From assembly GCF_006968745.1 (NCBI RefSeq), contig NZ_CP030118.1:62001-126000 (forward strand): a DNA stretch of 64,000 bases, given 5' to 3'. Origin of the DNA: Brasilonema sennae CENA114 (lineage in GTDB: Bacteria > Cyanobacteriota > Cyanobacteriia > Cyanobacteriales > Nostocaceae). The notes below the pieces were generated by a model. The model saw only the letters and a list, made by a program, of their open reading frames with translations, searched no databases and was not told the DNA's origin. A program made the position numbers and the translations under genes. Shown here piece by piece: positions 53,536 through 62,595 of this stretch. Every line of letters starts with the position of its first letter. The stretch's first letter is position 1.

Positions 53536-55116
53536 TCAACTTTGCTTCGACAAAATCTTACCAACTGTACGATTTTCCGTTGTAAACGTCGCTGTCGCCA
53601 CCCGTTGAATATCAGCAGGCGTCACAGCTATAATTTGATCCAACTCCTTAAACAAATTCCGCCAAGAGCCAGTTTTCACTTCATACTCCAACAACTGCTG
53701 TGCCATTCCCATATTGGAATCAAGTATGCGTAACAAACTTGCTCGCGCTTGTGTTTTCACCCGCTTCAAATCAGTCTCAGAAACTGGCTCTGTCTTCAAC
53801 CTCTCAATTTCCTGACGCAAAGCCACAGCCACTTCATCAACCGTGTGACCCGGAGCTGTGAGAGCATAGAACAACATCAAATTAGGATACTTATCTCCTG
53901 GGAATCCACTAAAACCCTGTGCCGTGAGCGCTAACTGCTGCTTTTCCACCAAAGACTTATACAGTCGCGACGTACGCCCACTACTGAGCAAGCTACCAAT
54001 AATTTCATAAACCACATGATCTGGATGAGTCATTGCGGGACGATGATAACCTTCCAGATACCAGGGTTGAGAGCGTAGTTCAACACTCACTTCTCGGGGT
54101 TGTGTTTGTTTCGGTTCTACAGAAATTTGAGCAACGCCTTTTTCTTTTGCCTTATAACGCCCAAAGTAAATTTGTGCTAGTCTTTTAACCTCAGCGGACT
54201 TGACATCACCAACCACAGCAATAGTTAAATTATTGGGGACATAGTACGCATCGAAAAACTTCTGCACATCTTCCCGTGTTAAATTACGGATATCTTGGTC
54301 GTAACCAATCACTGGACGCTTGTAGGGATGGACTTTGAAAGATGTATCAATCAACTTTTCCATCATGATTCCGATGGGAGAATTTTCCACCCGCATACGT
54401 CGCTCTTCTAAAATGACATCTTTTTCCTTGTAAAACTCCCGAAACACAGGATCAAGAAATCTTTCTGATTCCAACGACATCCACAGTTCCAACTTATTAG
54501 AAGGAAAGCTATAAAAATAACGAGTCGCTTCCGTGGAGGTATTGGCATTTAAACCCACGCCTCCAGCCTGTTCCACAATTCGTCCTAATTCGTTTTGCTT
54601 GGCGAGTTTAGCGGCTTGTGCTTCTATTTTCTTGAACTGGGCTTCTAACTGAGCAACTTCATCTTTTTTATTAGCCGCTTTTGCTGCTATAATTTGCTCT
54701 GCCAATTGATCCAAACGGTTAAGTAGTGGCTTTTCGGCTTGGTAATTAGAAGTACCTATACGCGTCGTACCTTTAAAAGCCAAATGTTCCAGAAAGTGAG
54801 CTACACCAGTCTTTCCATCTGGCTCATCCACACCACCGACATCAGCATAAGTTAGAAAAGAAACAATAGGAGCTTGATGTCTTTCCAAGACAATGAACTT
54901 CAAACCATTGTCGAGGCGGAACTCACTCAATTGCTTCATCACCCGATTCAAATAAGGTTGAATCGAGTTTTCAGTAGGCGCTGGAGTCTGAGTTTGTGCT
55001 AAAGCAACTCCCGGTAGTAACTCCCACCAAAGAAGAACTGCTATAACAAAAGATACGAAAAGTTGACTTGCCTTGTTTTTAAGTTTCCTCTGGTATGAGT
55101 GGTTGGGCTTGTGCAT
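53536..55116 (-). CDS. M16 zinc metallopeptidase, catalytic subunit
   Basis: The 526-residue exported protein carries the inverted zinc motif: GVAHFLEHLAFKGT (HFLEH) near residue 104, with the downstream Glu in NANTSTEATRYFYSFPSNKLELWMSLESERF. A coiled-coil-like insertion (about residues 130-175, rich in Ala, Lys and Gln) separates them. The C-terminal half contains EIIGSLLSSGRTSRLYKSLVEKQQLALTA. It is the first gene of a two-gene unit with the non-catalytic partner. The pair probably degrades or processes periplasmic peptides; targets are unknown. It is divergent from the TetR-type regulator gene. Confidence 0.92.
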   Translation of the reverse strand: MHKPNHSYQRKLKNKASQLFVSFVIAVLLWWELLPGVALAQTQTPAPTENSIQPYLNRVMKQLSEFRLDNGLKFIVLERHQAPIVSFLTYADVGGVDEPDGKTGVAHFLEHLAFKGTTRIGTSNYQAEKPLLNRLDQLAEQIIAAKAANKKDEVAQLEAQFKKIEAQAAKLAKQNELGRIVEQAGGVGLNANTSTEATRYFYSFPSNKLELWMSLESERFLDPVFREFYKEKDVILEERRMRVENSPIGIMMEKLIDTSFKVHPYKRPVIGYDQDIRNLTREDVQKFFDAYYVPNNLTIAVVGDVKSAEVKRLAQIYFGRYKAKEKGVAQISVEPKQTQPREVSVELRSQPWYLEGYHRPAMTHPDHVVYEIIGSLLSSGRTSRLYKSLVEKQQLALTAQGFSGFPGDKYPNLMLFYALTAPGHTVDEVAVALRQEIERLKTEPVSETDLKRVKTQARASLLRILDSNMGMAQQLLEYEVKTGSWRNLFKELDQIIAVTPADIQRVATATFTTENRTVGKILSKQS

Positions 55117-55161
55117 ACACGAAAAAAAAAGTAAAGTTCGCTTGACAATATAAACAGTTTA

Positions 55162-55602
55162 GTCAGTCAAGAGGGTCTTAGTGTTGTATTAAGTTTTCTG
55201 TCGTTCTTGCATTAAACCTTAGACAATCATGCAACACATCCTGTTCCGGATATTTCACTATAGCTGTGATTATAGGAATTTTTATTCTTCTCTATTCTTA
55301 GAAACACAAACATGCGCCCGCATTCCAGATGCGGTAAGACGGCTTATCGTCAAAATACCCTCAGATAAAGTGTTTTCATCCCTTTGCGGGGAAAAGTGAG
55401 TATACGAGTTGGCATCGTCAGTCAACAAGGTCTTAATCTTGTATTAAGCTTTCCATTGTTATTGCATTTAAATTAGACAATAATGCTACACATTCTATTC
55501 CAGCGATATCATCATAATTTTTATGCGAATTTTTAATGCTCCTCCATCTTCAGAAACACAAACACGCACCCGCATTCTAGATGCGGCAAGACGACTGTTT
55601 GC
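55162..55602 (+). repeat. Diverged direct duplication of the tetR promoter and first codons
   Basis: Copy A (about 55162-55348) and copy B (about 55417-55602) align along their length, offset by 252-255 bp. Shared landmarks are GTCAGTCAA ... GGTCTTA ... TTGTATTAAG, then AGAAACACAAACA, then CGCATTC-AGATGCGG-AAGACG. Copy B leads into the intact gene at 55523, and copy A has lost the frame. The two M16 and tetR promoters lie in this 406-bp gap. Confidence 0.75.
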
Positions 55603-56137
55603 GTCTCAAGGATTTGATGGCACAACCACCCGCGACTTGGCACAAGCAGCAGGAGTTGCTGAAGGCACGCTGTTTCGTCATTTTTCCAATAAAAAGGCGA
55701 TTTTGATAGAGGTTGCAACTCAAGGGTGGGTGGAAATTCTGACAGACTTGCTCACAGAATTGAGTGAAATGGGGAGTTATAAGGCTGTCGCTCAGGTTAT
55801 GCGTCGCCGGATGTGGAATATGCAAAAAAACGCGGACTTGATGCGGGTTTGTTTTATGGAGGCACAGTTTCACCCAGACTTGCGCGATCGCATCCAGTCT
55901 GAAGTCATTGCCAAAATGACTGATGTTGGCGAGGCATTCTTTCAAACTGCAATGGATAAAGGAATCTATCGTCGCATGGATGCCAAACTTGTCGCCAAGG
56001 TTTTTCTAGGAATGTTTGCCGTTGCAGGCTTTTCCAACAACACCCTTATGGAACCAAACGCCTCACCCCAACAAATGCAGCAAATGGCAGAAGGATTAGC
56101 TGATATCTTCCTGAATGGAGTCTTGGCAACAGAGTAA
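55523..56137 (+). CDS. TetR/AcrR family transcriptional regulator
   Basis: The 204-residue protein has a classic N-terminal DNA-binding domain (about residues 12-60): TRTRILDAARRLFASQGFDGTTTRDLAQAAGVAEGTLFRHFSNKKAILIEV. The C-terminal ligand-binding part is helical, with RRRMWNMQKNADLMRVCFMEAQFHPDLRDRIQSEVIAKM. Such proteins usually repress nearby genes; the divergent M16 peptidase pair is a possible target. Its 5' region exists as a second, decayed copy upstream. Confidence 0.92.
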   Translation: MRIFNAPPSSETQTRTRILDAARRLFASQGFDGTTTRDLAQAAGVAEGTLFRHFSNKKAILIEVATQGWVEILTDLLTELSEMGSYKAVAQVMRRRMWNMQKNADLMRVCFMEAQFHPDLRDRIQSEVIAKMTDVGEAFFQTAMDKGIYRRMDAKLVAKVFLGMFAVAGFSNNTLMEPNASPQQMQQMAEGLADIFLNGVLATE

Positions 56138-56177
56138 TCAGTCAACAGTCAACAATTTCTTGTTTTGCGTACTAAGT

Positions 56178-56627
56178 TCATCGCTCATTACTCAGTACTG
56201 TTTTCGCTTGTTGACTCCACTGTTGAACTTGCTCAATCGAAGGACACAAATCTCGTCGTTGCATGGTTGCTACCACCAAACGCAGAAGTTGTTGGTGCAA
56301 TCTGTGAATGGGGGTAGCTGCTAACTGTACCACAGAAGCAATACCAGCATGCAGCAACAATCCACAATATTGTGTTCCGACACCGGGGATACGAGCTAAA
56401 TCAGCCAATGCTACCCATTTATTCACATACTGAAGATGGATATGTAATTTATTTGCCAGCACTAGCCTATCCGCAGGTGTTTTCCCTTGTTTAACGAGTG
56501 CGGCTGTGGTTGTAATTCCACAGTTTTGCAGTTGGGCTTGCTCTTGCTGACTCAATCCAGGCAATTGCTCAATAGACCAATTAGAGGATGAGATAGGACT
56601 GACGTTTACTTTTTGTTTAAGAGACAT
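56178..56627 (-). CDS. DUF4332 helix-hairpin-helix protein
   Basis: ATG at 56627 gives 149 aa. The two DUF4332 halves are visible: SIEQLPGLSQQEQAQLQNCGITTTAALVKQGKTPADRLVLANKLHI and VNKWVALADLARIPGVGTQYCGLLLHAGIASVVQLAATPIHRLHQQLLRL. The second contains the IPGVGxxYCGLLxxAGI helix-hairpin-helix signature that often binds DNA. Function is unknown. The IscB element lies directly upstream, so its insertion may have altered this gene's promoter. Confidence 0.85.
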   Translation of the reverse strand: MSLKQKVNVSPISSSNWSIEQLPGLSQQEQAQLQNCGITTTAALVKQGKTPADRLVLANKLHIHLQYVNKWVALADLARIPGVGTQYCGLLLHAGIASVVQLAATPIHRLHQQLLRLVVATMQRRDLCPSIEQVQQWSQQAKTVLSNER

Positions 56628-56651
56628 TTTTTGAAAAAACAAATACGCTAT

Positions 56652-56934
56652 ACAAATATAGTCAACACCCACGGCCAGAAGCCGTGGGCTTCCAGCGACC
56701 AAGTCGTTGTAAGCCCTAGTTGACCCGACTAAGTACCCCGCGTACTACGTTATCGGTAAGTGTTAAAGAACCTACTCCGGAATACAAAGCCAGTTCCAGG
56801 ATACTAGAACGAAACGGTTAAACAGACGTAAAGGGTTAAACTCAGTGCCGCAATAGAAAGTACCGACCGATAACATTGTCCAGGCTAACATCACCCGAAA
56901 GGCTTGCCTTGAGCGTAGTCGAAAGGAGGCTCGT
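56652..56934 (+). ncRNA. Omega-RNA (HEARO-type) region of the IscB element
   Basis: This structured 5' region runs up to the RBS of the IscB gene. It opens with the perfect hairpin CCCACGGC/GCCGTGGG (56668-56688) followed by GCTTCCAGCG, then paired segments such as GTACCCCGCGTAC (around 56737-56749) and GTAAAGGG, and ends in the AGGAGG ribosome site. IscB elements encode their guide RNA here; the guide is the 5' end, taken from flanking DNA, so 56652-56667 is the candidate guide region. Boundaries are estimated. A repeat related to CTTGAGCGTAGTCGAAAGG occupies the 3' end (56907-56926). Confidence 0.72.
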
Positions 56935-58218
56935 ATGAGCAAAGTACTTGTAATTGATACCAACAAAAGACCATTAGATCCAATCCACCCAGCGCAAGCA
57001 AGGCAACTACTGAGAAACGATAAAGCCGCAATCTTCTATCGCTTCCCATTCACGCTGATTTTAAAAGAATCACGACCTGAGGTTTCCGTTCAACCATTAA
57101 GATTCAAAATTGACCCAGGCGCAAAAACAACGGGTTTGGCGTTGCTTAACGATAAAACGGGAGAGGTTGTGTGGGCTGCCGAATTGCAACACCGAGGCTT
57201 TGCTATTCGGGAATCTTTGATATCCCGTCGCCAACTACGCAGAAGTCGGCGCAACCGCAAAACTCGTTACCGTGCTCCAAGATTCAATAACCGCACGAAG
57301 CCAAAAGGATGGTTGCCACCTAGTCTCATGAGCCGTGTGTACAACATTGAGACTTGGGTAAAACGACTATGCAAGCTAGCACCGATTACTGGCATTTCCC
57401 AAGAGTTAGTGAAATTTGACACGCAGTTAATCCAAAATCCGGAGATTAGCGGCAAGGAATATCAGCAAGGCACACTTGCTGGTTATGAGACGCGAGAGTA
57501 CTTGCTTGATAAGTGGCTCCGTCAATGTGCTTACTGCAAGATTAAAGATGTTCCACTGCAAATAGAGCATATTCACCCACGTTCACTAGGTGGTTCTAAC
57601 CGCATTAGTAATCTATGCTTGGCGTGTGAAAAGTGCAATTTGAAAAAGGGCAACAAGCCAATTGAGCTATTCTTGAAAAACAAGCCTGACTTGCTCAAGA
57701 AGATATTGTCGGAAGCTAAGAAACCACTTGCCGACACTACAGCAGTCAATGCTACTCGGTTCAAGTTGCTGGAGGTACTCAAAGCAACGGAGTTACCTGT
57801 AGAGACGGGCAGCGGAGGATTAACTAAGTTCAATCGCACCCAACAAGGTTTAGATAAGACCCATTGGATTGATGCGGCTTGTGTTGGGCTTTCCACGCTT
57901 ACTCTGGTCGTCAAATACGTTAAGCCACTCCTGCTTAAGGCGACTGGACACGGAACACGGCAGATGTGCGGAACCGATAAATACGGATTTTCGACACGTC
58001 ATCGTGAGCGCAAAGTGCTTCACTTCGGGTTTAGAACTGGCGACATTGTTAAAGCCGTCGTTGAGTCTGGGAAGAAGACGGGTAAATACGTAGGTCGTGT
58101 CTTGTGCCGCAAGAGTGGTAGTTTCGACATATCTACTAAATCTGGAAGGGTGTCAGGTATTAGTTATAAATGTTGCACACACATTCACAAAAATGACGGG
58201 TACAATTATGCATTTTAG
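56935..58218 (+). CDS. iscB: RNA-guided nuclease IscB
   Basis: The 427-residue protein has the full IscB order. The N-terminal PLMP-type domain holds NKRPLDPIHPAQARQLLRN. RuvC-I is FKIDPGAKTTGLAL with Asp60. The arginine-rich bridge helix is RRQLRRSRRNRKTRYR (residues 99-114). RuvC-II is ISQELVKF with Glu157. The HNH domain has CAYC at 198-201, IEHIHPRSLGGSNRISNLCLACEKCNLKKGN with His212, and RuvC-III HWIDAA with His310 and Asp313. All catalytic residues are present. The start ATG follows AGGAGG. Family members cut DNA matched by an omega-RNA, and are ancestors of Cas9. No Y1 transposase TnpA is in the window, so the element cannot move alone. Confidence 0.95.
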   Translation: MSKVLVIDTNKRPLDPIHPAQARQLLRNDKAAIFYRFPFTLILKESRPEVSVQPLRFKIDPGAKTTGLALLNDKTGEVVWAAELQHRGFAIRESLISRRQLRRSRRNRKTRYRAPRFNNRTKPKGWLPPSLMSRVYNIETWVKRLCKLAPITGISQELVKFDTQLIQNPEISGKEYQQGTLAGYETREYLLDKWLRQCAYCKIKDVPLQIEHIHPRSLGGSNRISNLCLACEKCNLKKGNKPIELFLKNKPDLLKKILSEAKKPLADTTAVNATRFKLLEVLKATELPVETGSGGLTKFNRTQQGLDKTHWIDAACVGLSTLTLVVKYVKPLLLKATGHGTRQMCGTDKYGFSTRHRERKVLHFGFRTGDIVKAVVESGKKTGKYVGRVLCRKSGSFDISTKSGRVSGISYKCCTHIHKNDGYNYAF

Positions 58219-58330
58219 GATTTCTGGACGGCGACTAAAGTCGTGTCGGCTTCCTCCCACGCCTGAAGGACGGAGGTGTGAGAAATCGGGATTTCTCACA
58301 CCTCCTCGTGGGCTTCCGCCTTTGGTTTGT
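58219..58330 (+). mobile_element. Right-end hairpins of the IscB element
   Basis: Right after iscB lie CGACTAAAGTCG, then a perfect 15-bp hairpin (58272-58286 with 58291-58305), flanked by an outer pair CCCACG/CGTGGG. Such subterminal hairpins are typical ends of IS200/IS605-family elements recognised by TnpA in trans. The exact end is not fixed by a duplicated target, because this family makes none. Confidence 0.55.
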
Positions 58331-58456
58331 GTGAGAAATACGCTCATTGATATCTTTATTTCAACGTAATCTTAAGCAAAATTTTGGCTGTTTAAAAATC
58401 TTCATTTGCTCTGGAAACTGACAAAAATTTGAAACATTTGCTTTAATTTCAAGATT

Positions 58457-59836
58457 ATGATATTGAAAACCTCTAGCTCCCTCATCGAAACTCTACGCGA
58501 CAGACGCCAACGACTCGCCAACCTAATTGATTTTCCGGCAATTCTTTGGTCAGGAACTACCAGTCCGCGTAATTTTCCAGCAAACGTCTTTCCGTTTCGT
58601 GCAAACAGTCATTTCCTCTACTTTACAGGACTTCCACTACGCAATGCAGCAATTCGCCTGAGTGCCGGTAAGTTAGAACTGTTTATGGATGATCCTCAAC
58701 CAGACAGTGCTCTTTGGCATGGAGAAATGCCTGATCGTGAGGAGATTGCTCAGATAATTGGAGCAGACGTTGCTAAGCCAATGGCAGAATTAGAATTGTG
58801 GACAGAAGAAGCCGCAACAATTGCCGTACAGGACGCCGCCACTTGGACACAACAGTCGCAACTTTTGAATAGATGGGTTTTGCCGCTGAAGTCACCACAA
58901 GACATTGACTTGGAGTTAGCTAAAGCAATCATCTCGTTACGGCTGATTCACGACGATGGCGCATTAGCTGAATTACGCAAAGCCGCCGCTGTGACTGTAG
59001 AAGCACACAAAGCTGGCATGGCAGCTACAACTCATGCTCAAATTGAAGCACAAGTTCGTGCCGCGATGGAACAAGTGATCATCGCCAATAACATGACGAC
59101 TTCCTACAACAGTATCGTCACTGTTCACGGAGAAGTTCTACACAACGAGCAATATCACCACTCATTGCAACCGGGCGACTTGATACTTGCTGATGTTGGC
59201 GCTGAGACAGAGACAGGCTGGGCAGGTGATGTCACACGTACTTGGCCAGTGGGTGGTAAGTTTTCATCTACCCAAAGAGATATTTACGATATTGTGTTAG
59301 CGGCTCATGATGCTTGTATTGCTAAGGTAAGCCCTGGCGTTGAGTATCAGGATTTACATTTACTCGCTTGTACTGTCATTGCAGAGGGCTTGGTCAATTT
59401 AGGCATTTTGCAAGGAAATCCGCAAGATTTAGTCGAAATCAACGCCCATGCGCTATTTTTTCCCCACGGAATCGGTCATTTGTTGGGTTTAGATGTTCAT
59501 GATATGGAAGATTTGGGAGATTTAGCAGGTTATGAAGAGGGACGTACAAGGAGCAATCATTTTGGTTTAAGCTACCTGCGTTTAAATCGCCCCTTACGTC
59601 CGGGAATGTTAGTCACAATTGAACCAGGATTTTATCAAGTTCCAGCGATTCTAAATCATGCGAATGTACGGTCGCAGTATCAGGATGTTGTAAATTGGGA
59701 GCACTTATCTCAATTTGCCGATGTGCGAGGAATCCGCATTGAAGATGATGTTTTAGTGACACAAGAAAGTCGCGACGTTTTAACTGCGGCATTACCGACA
59801 CAAGCTAGTCAGATAGAAGATTTAGTGTGTCGATAA
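58457..59836 (+). CDS. Aminopeptidase P family protein (Xaa-Pro aminopeptidase)
   Basis: The 459-residue enzyme removes an N-terminal residue preceding proline. An N-terminal domain (FRANSHFLYFTGLPLRNAAI) precedes the pita-bread metallopeptidase fold. Metal ligands are visible: LADVGAETETGWAGDVTRTWPV with two Asp, HGIGHLLGLDVHD with His, MLVTIEPGFYQVP with Glu, and IRIEDDVLVT with the last Glu. Length is close to E. coli PepP. The gene stands alone, downstream of the IscB element. Confidence 0.92.
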   Translation: MILKTSSSLIETLRDRRQRLANLIDFPAILWSGTTSPRNFPANVFPFRANSHFLYFTGLPLRNAAIRLSAGKLELFMDDPQPDSALWHGEMPDREEIAQIIGADVAKPMAELELWTEEAATIAVQDAATWTQQSQLLNRWVLPLKSPQDIDLELAKAIISLRLIHDDGALAELRKAAAVTVEAHKAGMAATTHAQIEAQVRAAMEQVIIANNMTTSYNSIVTVHGEVLHNEQYHHSLQPGDLILADVGAETETGWAGDVTRTWPVGGKFSSTQRDIYDIVLAAHDACIAKVSPGVEYQDLHLLACTVIAEGLVNLGILQGNPQDLVEINAHALFFPHGIGHLLGLDVHDMEDLGDLAGYEEGRTRSNHFGLSYLRLNRPLRPGMLVTIEPGFYQVPAILNHANVRSQYQDVVNWEHLSQFADVRGIRIEDDVLVTQESRDVLTAALPTQASQIEDLVCR

Positions 59837-59970
59837 TTGTTCTTGTGTGATGAAAAACAGATAACACATAAGTGTTAGCCCTGTTGCACAACCTCAGGTT
59901 ATTGGCAGCAGGGATAAAACTAACAAACTCTCGGAGCTTGTTCAACAACAGGGGAATGAACTATGCAACT

Positions 59971-60270
59971 CTAGGCGCTACCTGTAAAGGCAACTTCAGG
60001 AAACTTTAACTGAGCTTCAGCCATCGGGCGGTTTCTGCCTTCTTCTTGCCAGTAGTTAATAACTTCTGTAGCTTTATTGAGCAACTCCACCCGATCTAGT
60101 TCAGTAATCCAGTGTTTTGATTCTAGCTCCTTTTTTAATTCTTCCCAGGCATCATTCCTCGGCCAGAAAAAGTACTTAGTCAAAGGACTTGTGCCTTTGC
60201 CTACAACTTGATCAACCGCCAAGGCTACGTTTTCATCTAGCCACAGTATTTTCAAAATAAATTTCGACAA
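59971..60270 (-). CDS. ycf65: PSRP-3 / Ycf65 30S ribosomal-type protein
   Basis: The 99-residue protein reads [76 protein letters not shown]. This is the plastid-specific ribosomal protein PSRP-3 family, found in cyanobacterial and chloroplast 30S subunits. The FFWPRxDAWEELK stretch is family-defining. It is not essential in known cyanobacteria and may act under stress. Single gene on the minus strand. Confidence 0.93.
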   Translation of the reverse strand: MSKFILKILWLDENVALAVDQVVGKGTSPLTKYFFWPRNDAWEELKKELESKHWITELDRVELLNKATEVINYWQEEGRNRPMAEAQLKFPEVAFTGSA

Positions 60271-60538
60271 TCACACCTCCGGGGAGTATCCGGGCAACAC
60301 TCACTAACTTTGCGATCGCCTATTGTAACGCAATATCTACCAAATTTCCAAACAAGAGTGGAAAGTCGCAAGTCAAGAGAATGAAATATGAAAAGGAAAA
60401 TTGCTTGTTGTAACTAATAGCTATTGACTAATGACTAATGACTATTGACTAATGACTAATTAACGGCAGGTGCTACAAAACGCTTAACCCGCGTTGTAGC
60501 ACCGCCTCCTAATAACTCATCAAAAATCTCCGCATTTT

Positions 60539-61366
60539 ATGACTGAACAACTCTCACCAAAGGCGATAGTGGTTTTCGATATTGATGGTGTTATACGTGA
60601 TGTCAGTGGTTCTTATCGACGAGCGATCGCAGATACTGTAGAGCATTTTACAGAAGGAGCGTATCGCCCAACACAACTCGATATAGATCGGCTCAAGTCT
60701 GAAGGTGTTTGGAATAATGATTGGGAAGCATCTCAAGAATTAACTTACCGCTATTTTGAAACTCTCTGTTACACGCGCGAGCAACTACAACTCGATTACA
60801 ATGCCATTGTCACCTTTTTTCAATCGCGTTATCGAGGATGTGATCCCGACAAATTCACAGGATATATCTGCAATGAACCATTATTGCTAGACTCTAAATA
60901 TCTAGAGGAACTAACAAAAGCTGAGATTCCCTGGGGATTTTTCAGTGGTGCAACTCGCGGTTCTGCTACTTACATTTTGGAACAACGCCTTGGGTTGAAG
61001 TCTCCAGTCTTAATCGCAATGGAAGATGCACCAAGTAAACCAAATCCGACTGGACTTTTTGCTACTGTGCGCTCCTTAGAGTCTTCCGAGAATAAAAATG
61101 ATAAGCATTTAACGCCAGTAGTGTATGTAGGAGATACAGTAGCTGATATGTACACGGTGAAGCAAGCGCGTTTGCAAGAACCTTCTCGGACTTGGATTGG
61201 CGTTGGTGTTTTACCACCTCATGTACAGCAAATACTAGCACATCGGGATGCGTATGCTGAAAAATTGATAGACGCAGGAGCATCTATGGTTTTCACCAAT
61301 GTACAACACCTGAGTCTGCTTAGGATTTCGGAACTAGTCAACGAAACAGGTTTTGAACAAGTGTAG
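60539..61366 (+). CDS. HAD-superfamily IA hydrolase (TIGR01548-type)
   Basis: The 275-residue protein has motif I VVFDIDGVIRDVSGSYRRAIADTVEHF with both Asp, a motif II region IPWGFFSGATRGSA, the Lys-type AMEDAPSKPNPTGLFATV, and motif IV VVYVGDTVADMYTVKQAR. The start FDIDGVIRDVxGSYRRA is the signature of a HAD-IA subfamily seen mainly in cyanobacteria and archaea. Substrate is not established. It starts just after a run of ACTAATGACT repeats (about 60420-60460). Confidence 0.88.
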   Translation: MTEQLSPKAIVVFDIDGVIRDVSGSYRRAIADTVEHFTEGAYRPTQLDIDRLKSEGVWNNDWEASQELTYRYFETLCYTREQLQLDYNAIVTFFQSRYRGCDPDKFTGYICNEPLLLDSKYLEELTKAEIPWGFFSGATRGSATYILEQRLGLKSPVLIAMEDAPSKPNPTGLFATVRSLESSENKNDKHLTPVVYVGDTVADMYTVKQARLQEPSRTWIGVGVLPPHVQQILAHRDAYAEKLIDAGASMVFTNVQHLSLLRISELVNETGFEQV

Positions 61367-61564
61367 GTGTTATTTTGTTGAGGTAGGGTGCAAGTCATTG
61401 CACCTCAGTTTCAGTTGGGGTTTAAATCCCAAACTGAAACCGTCTTTCATTTTGAATTTTGCTTCGACTACGCTCAGCAACCATGAATTTTGAGAGAAGT
61501 TGGAGCGGAGGTTTCCTCCGATCCAATCTTCGGTGATTTTGAATTGTTAAGATGCGTACCTTTC

Positions 61565-62356
61565 ATGAAAATTTGGCAAGCTGATTTTTATCGTCGTCCC
61601 CAGACTGAAGCATCTGGACAAGTGATGTGGGAGTTGCTGATTTGCGATCCGACTCGTAGTTTTGAGTATCAAGCAACTTGTCTACAGTCACAAGCTTCTT
61701 CAAGTTGGGTTGGTTCTCAACTTCACAAAGCAGCGCTTGAACAACTCCCAGATGTCATTCAAGTGTTTCGTCCTCAGTCTTTAAGTTTAATAGAACAAGC
61801 TGGACGCAGTTTAGGCATTTGTGTTGAACCAACGCGCCGCACCTTGGCATTAAAACAGTGGTTGCAAGAAAAGCAATATCCTATATCTTTGGACAAACCA
61901 CCCCCAATGCCATTACCAGAAAATCTTTGGGGAGAAGAATGGCGTTTTGCTTCACTTACTGCTGCTGATGTGGGAGAAATATTTGGCCATCGCCCCATCC
62001 CAATTCTAGAAATGCCAGAATATCTCCTACCTATTAATCTCGGTTTAGCATCAACAACACCCGTTCCCGGTGTTGTCATTTATGGTGGAAAACAATCAAT
62101 GCGTTTGGCACGCTGGTTGCAACAAGTCCATCCTGTGGCGTTGAATTACGTTGCTGGCGCACCTGATGGTTTGGTATTAGAAGCTGGCTTAGTTGACAGG
62201 TGGATTGTTGGCACATTTGAAGATAAAGAAGTGACAACTGCTGGCAAAGTTTATGAACAACGGAAGCAGCAAAGCCGTGGACTACATTTTTTATTAGTAC
62301 AACCTGATGATTCTGGGATGACTTACAGTGGCTTTTGGTTGTTACGTGAGGAGTGA
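61565..62356 (+). CDS. Tab2/Atab2-like RNA-binding protein
   Basis: ATG at 61565 (MKIWQADFYRRPQTEASGQVMWELLICDPTRSFEY) matches the usual start of this family; an upstream GTG or TTG would add 25 unlike residues. The 263-residue protein also shows IQVFRPQSLSLIEQAGRSLGICVEPTRRT, then LPENLWGEEWRFASLTA and VVIYGGKQSMRLARWLQQ, ending GFWLLREE. In algae and plants Tab2/Atab2 activates translation of photosystem I psaB mRNA. A similar link to photosystem I is likely here but unproven. It follows the HAD gene by about 200 bp. Confidence 0.87.
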   Translation: MKIWQADFYRRPQTEASGQVMWELLICDPTRSFEYQATCLQSQASSSWVGSQLHKAALEQLPDVIQVFRPQSLSLIEQAGRSLGICVEPTRRTLALKQWLQEKQYPISLDKPPPMPLPENLWGEEWRFASLTAADVGEIFGHRPIPILEMPEYLLPINLGLASTTPVPGVVIYGGKQSMRLARWLQQVHPVALNYVAGAPDGLVLEAGLVDRWIVGTFEDKEVTTAGKVYEQRKQQSRGLHFLLVQPDDSGMTYSGFWLLREE

Positions 62357-62595
62357 GTTATGACCTCTGGCACTGTACCAAGCGCCAGATCCTTTTCACA
62401 TCTGTGAGTTTATTGTTTGCCATAATACAACGGTATTTACTCACAGCGAGTTAAAGTAGTTATATACGCCTACTTGAATGAGTCCCAATGATATTAACAT
62501 TTATGTTTCTGAGCTTTTTTTAGCCAAATTTACGAAATTAGCAGCAGTTAAAGTGTAGCACCAGTATTAGGTAAAGTTATCCAACCATAAAGCTC

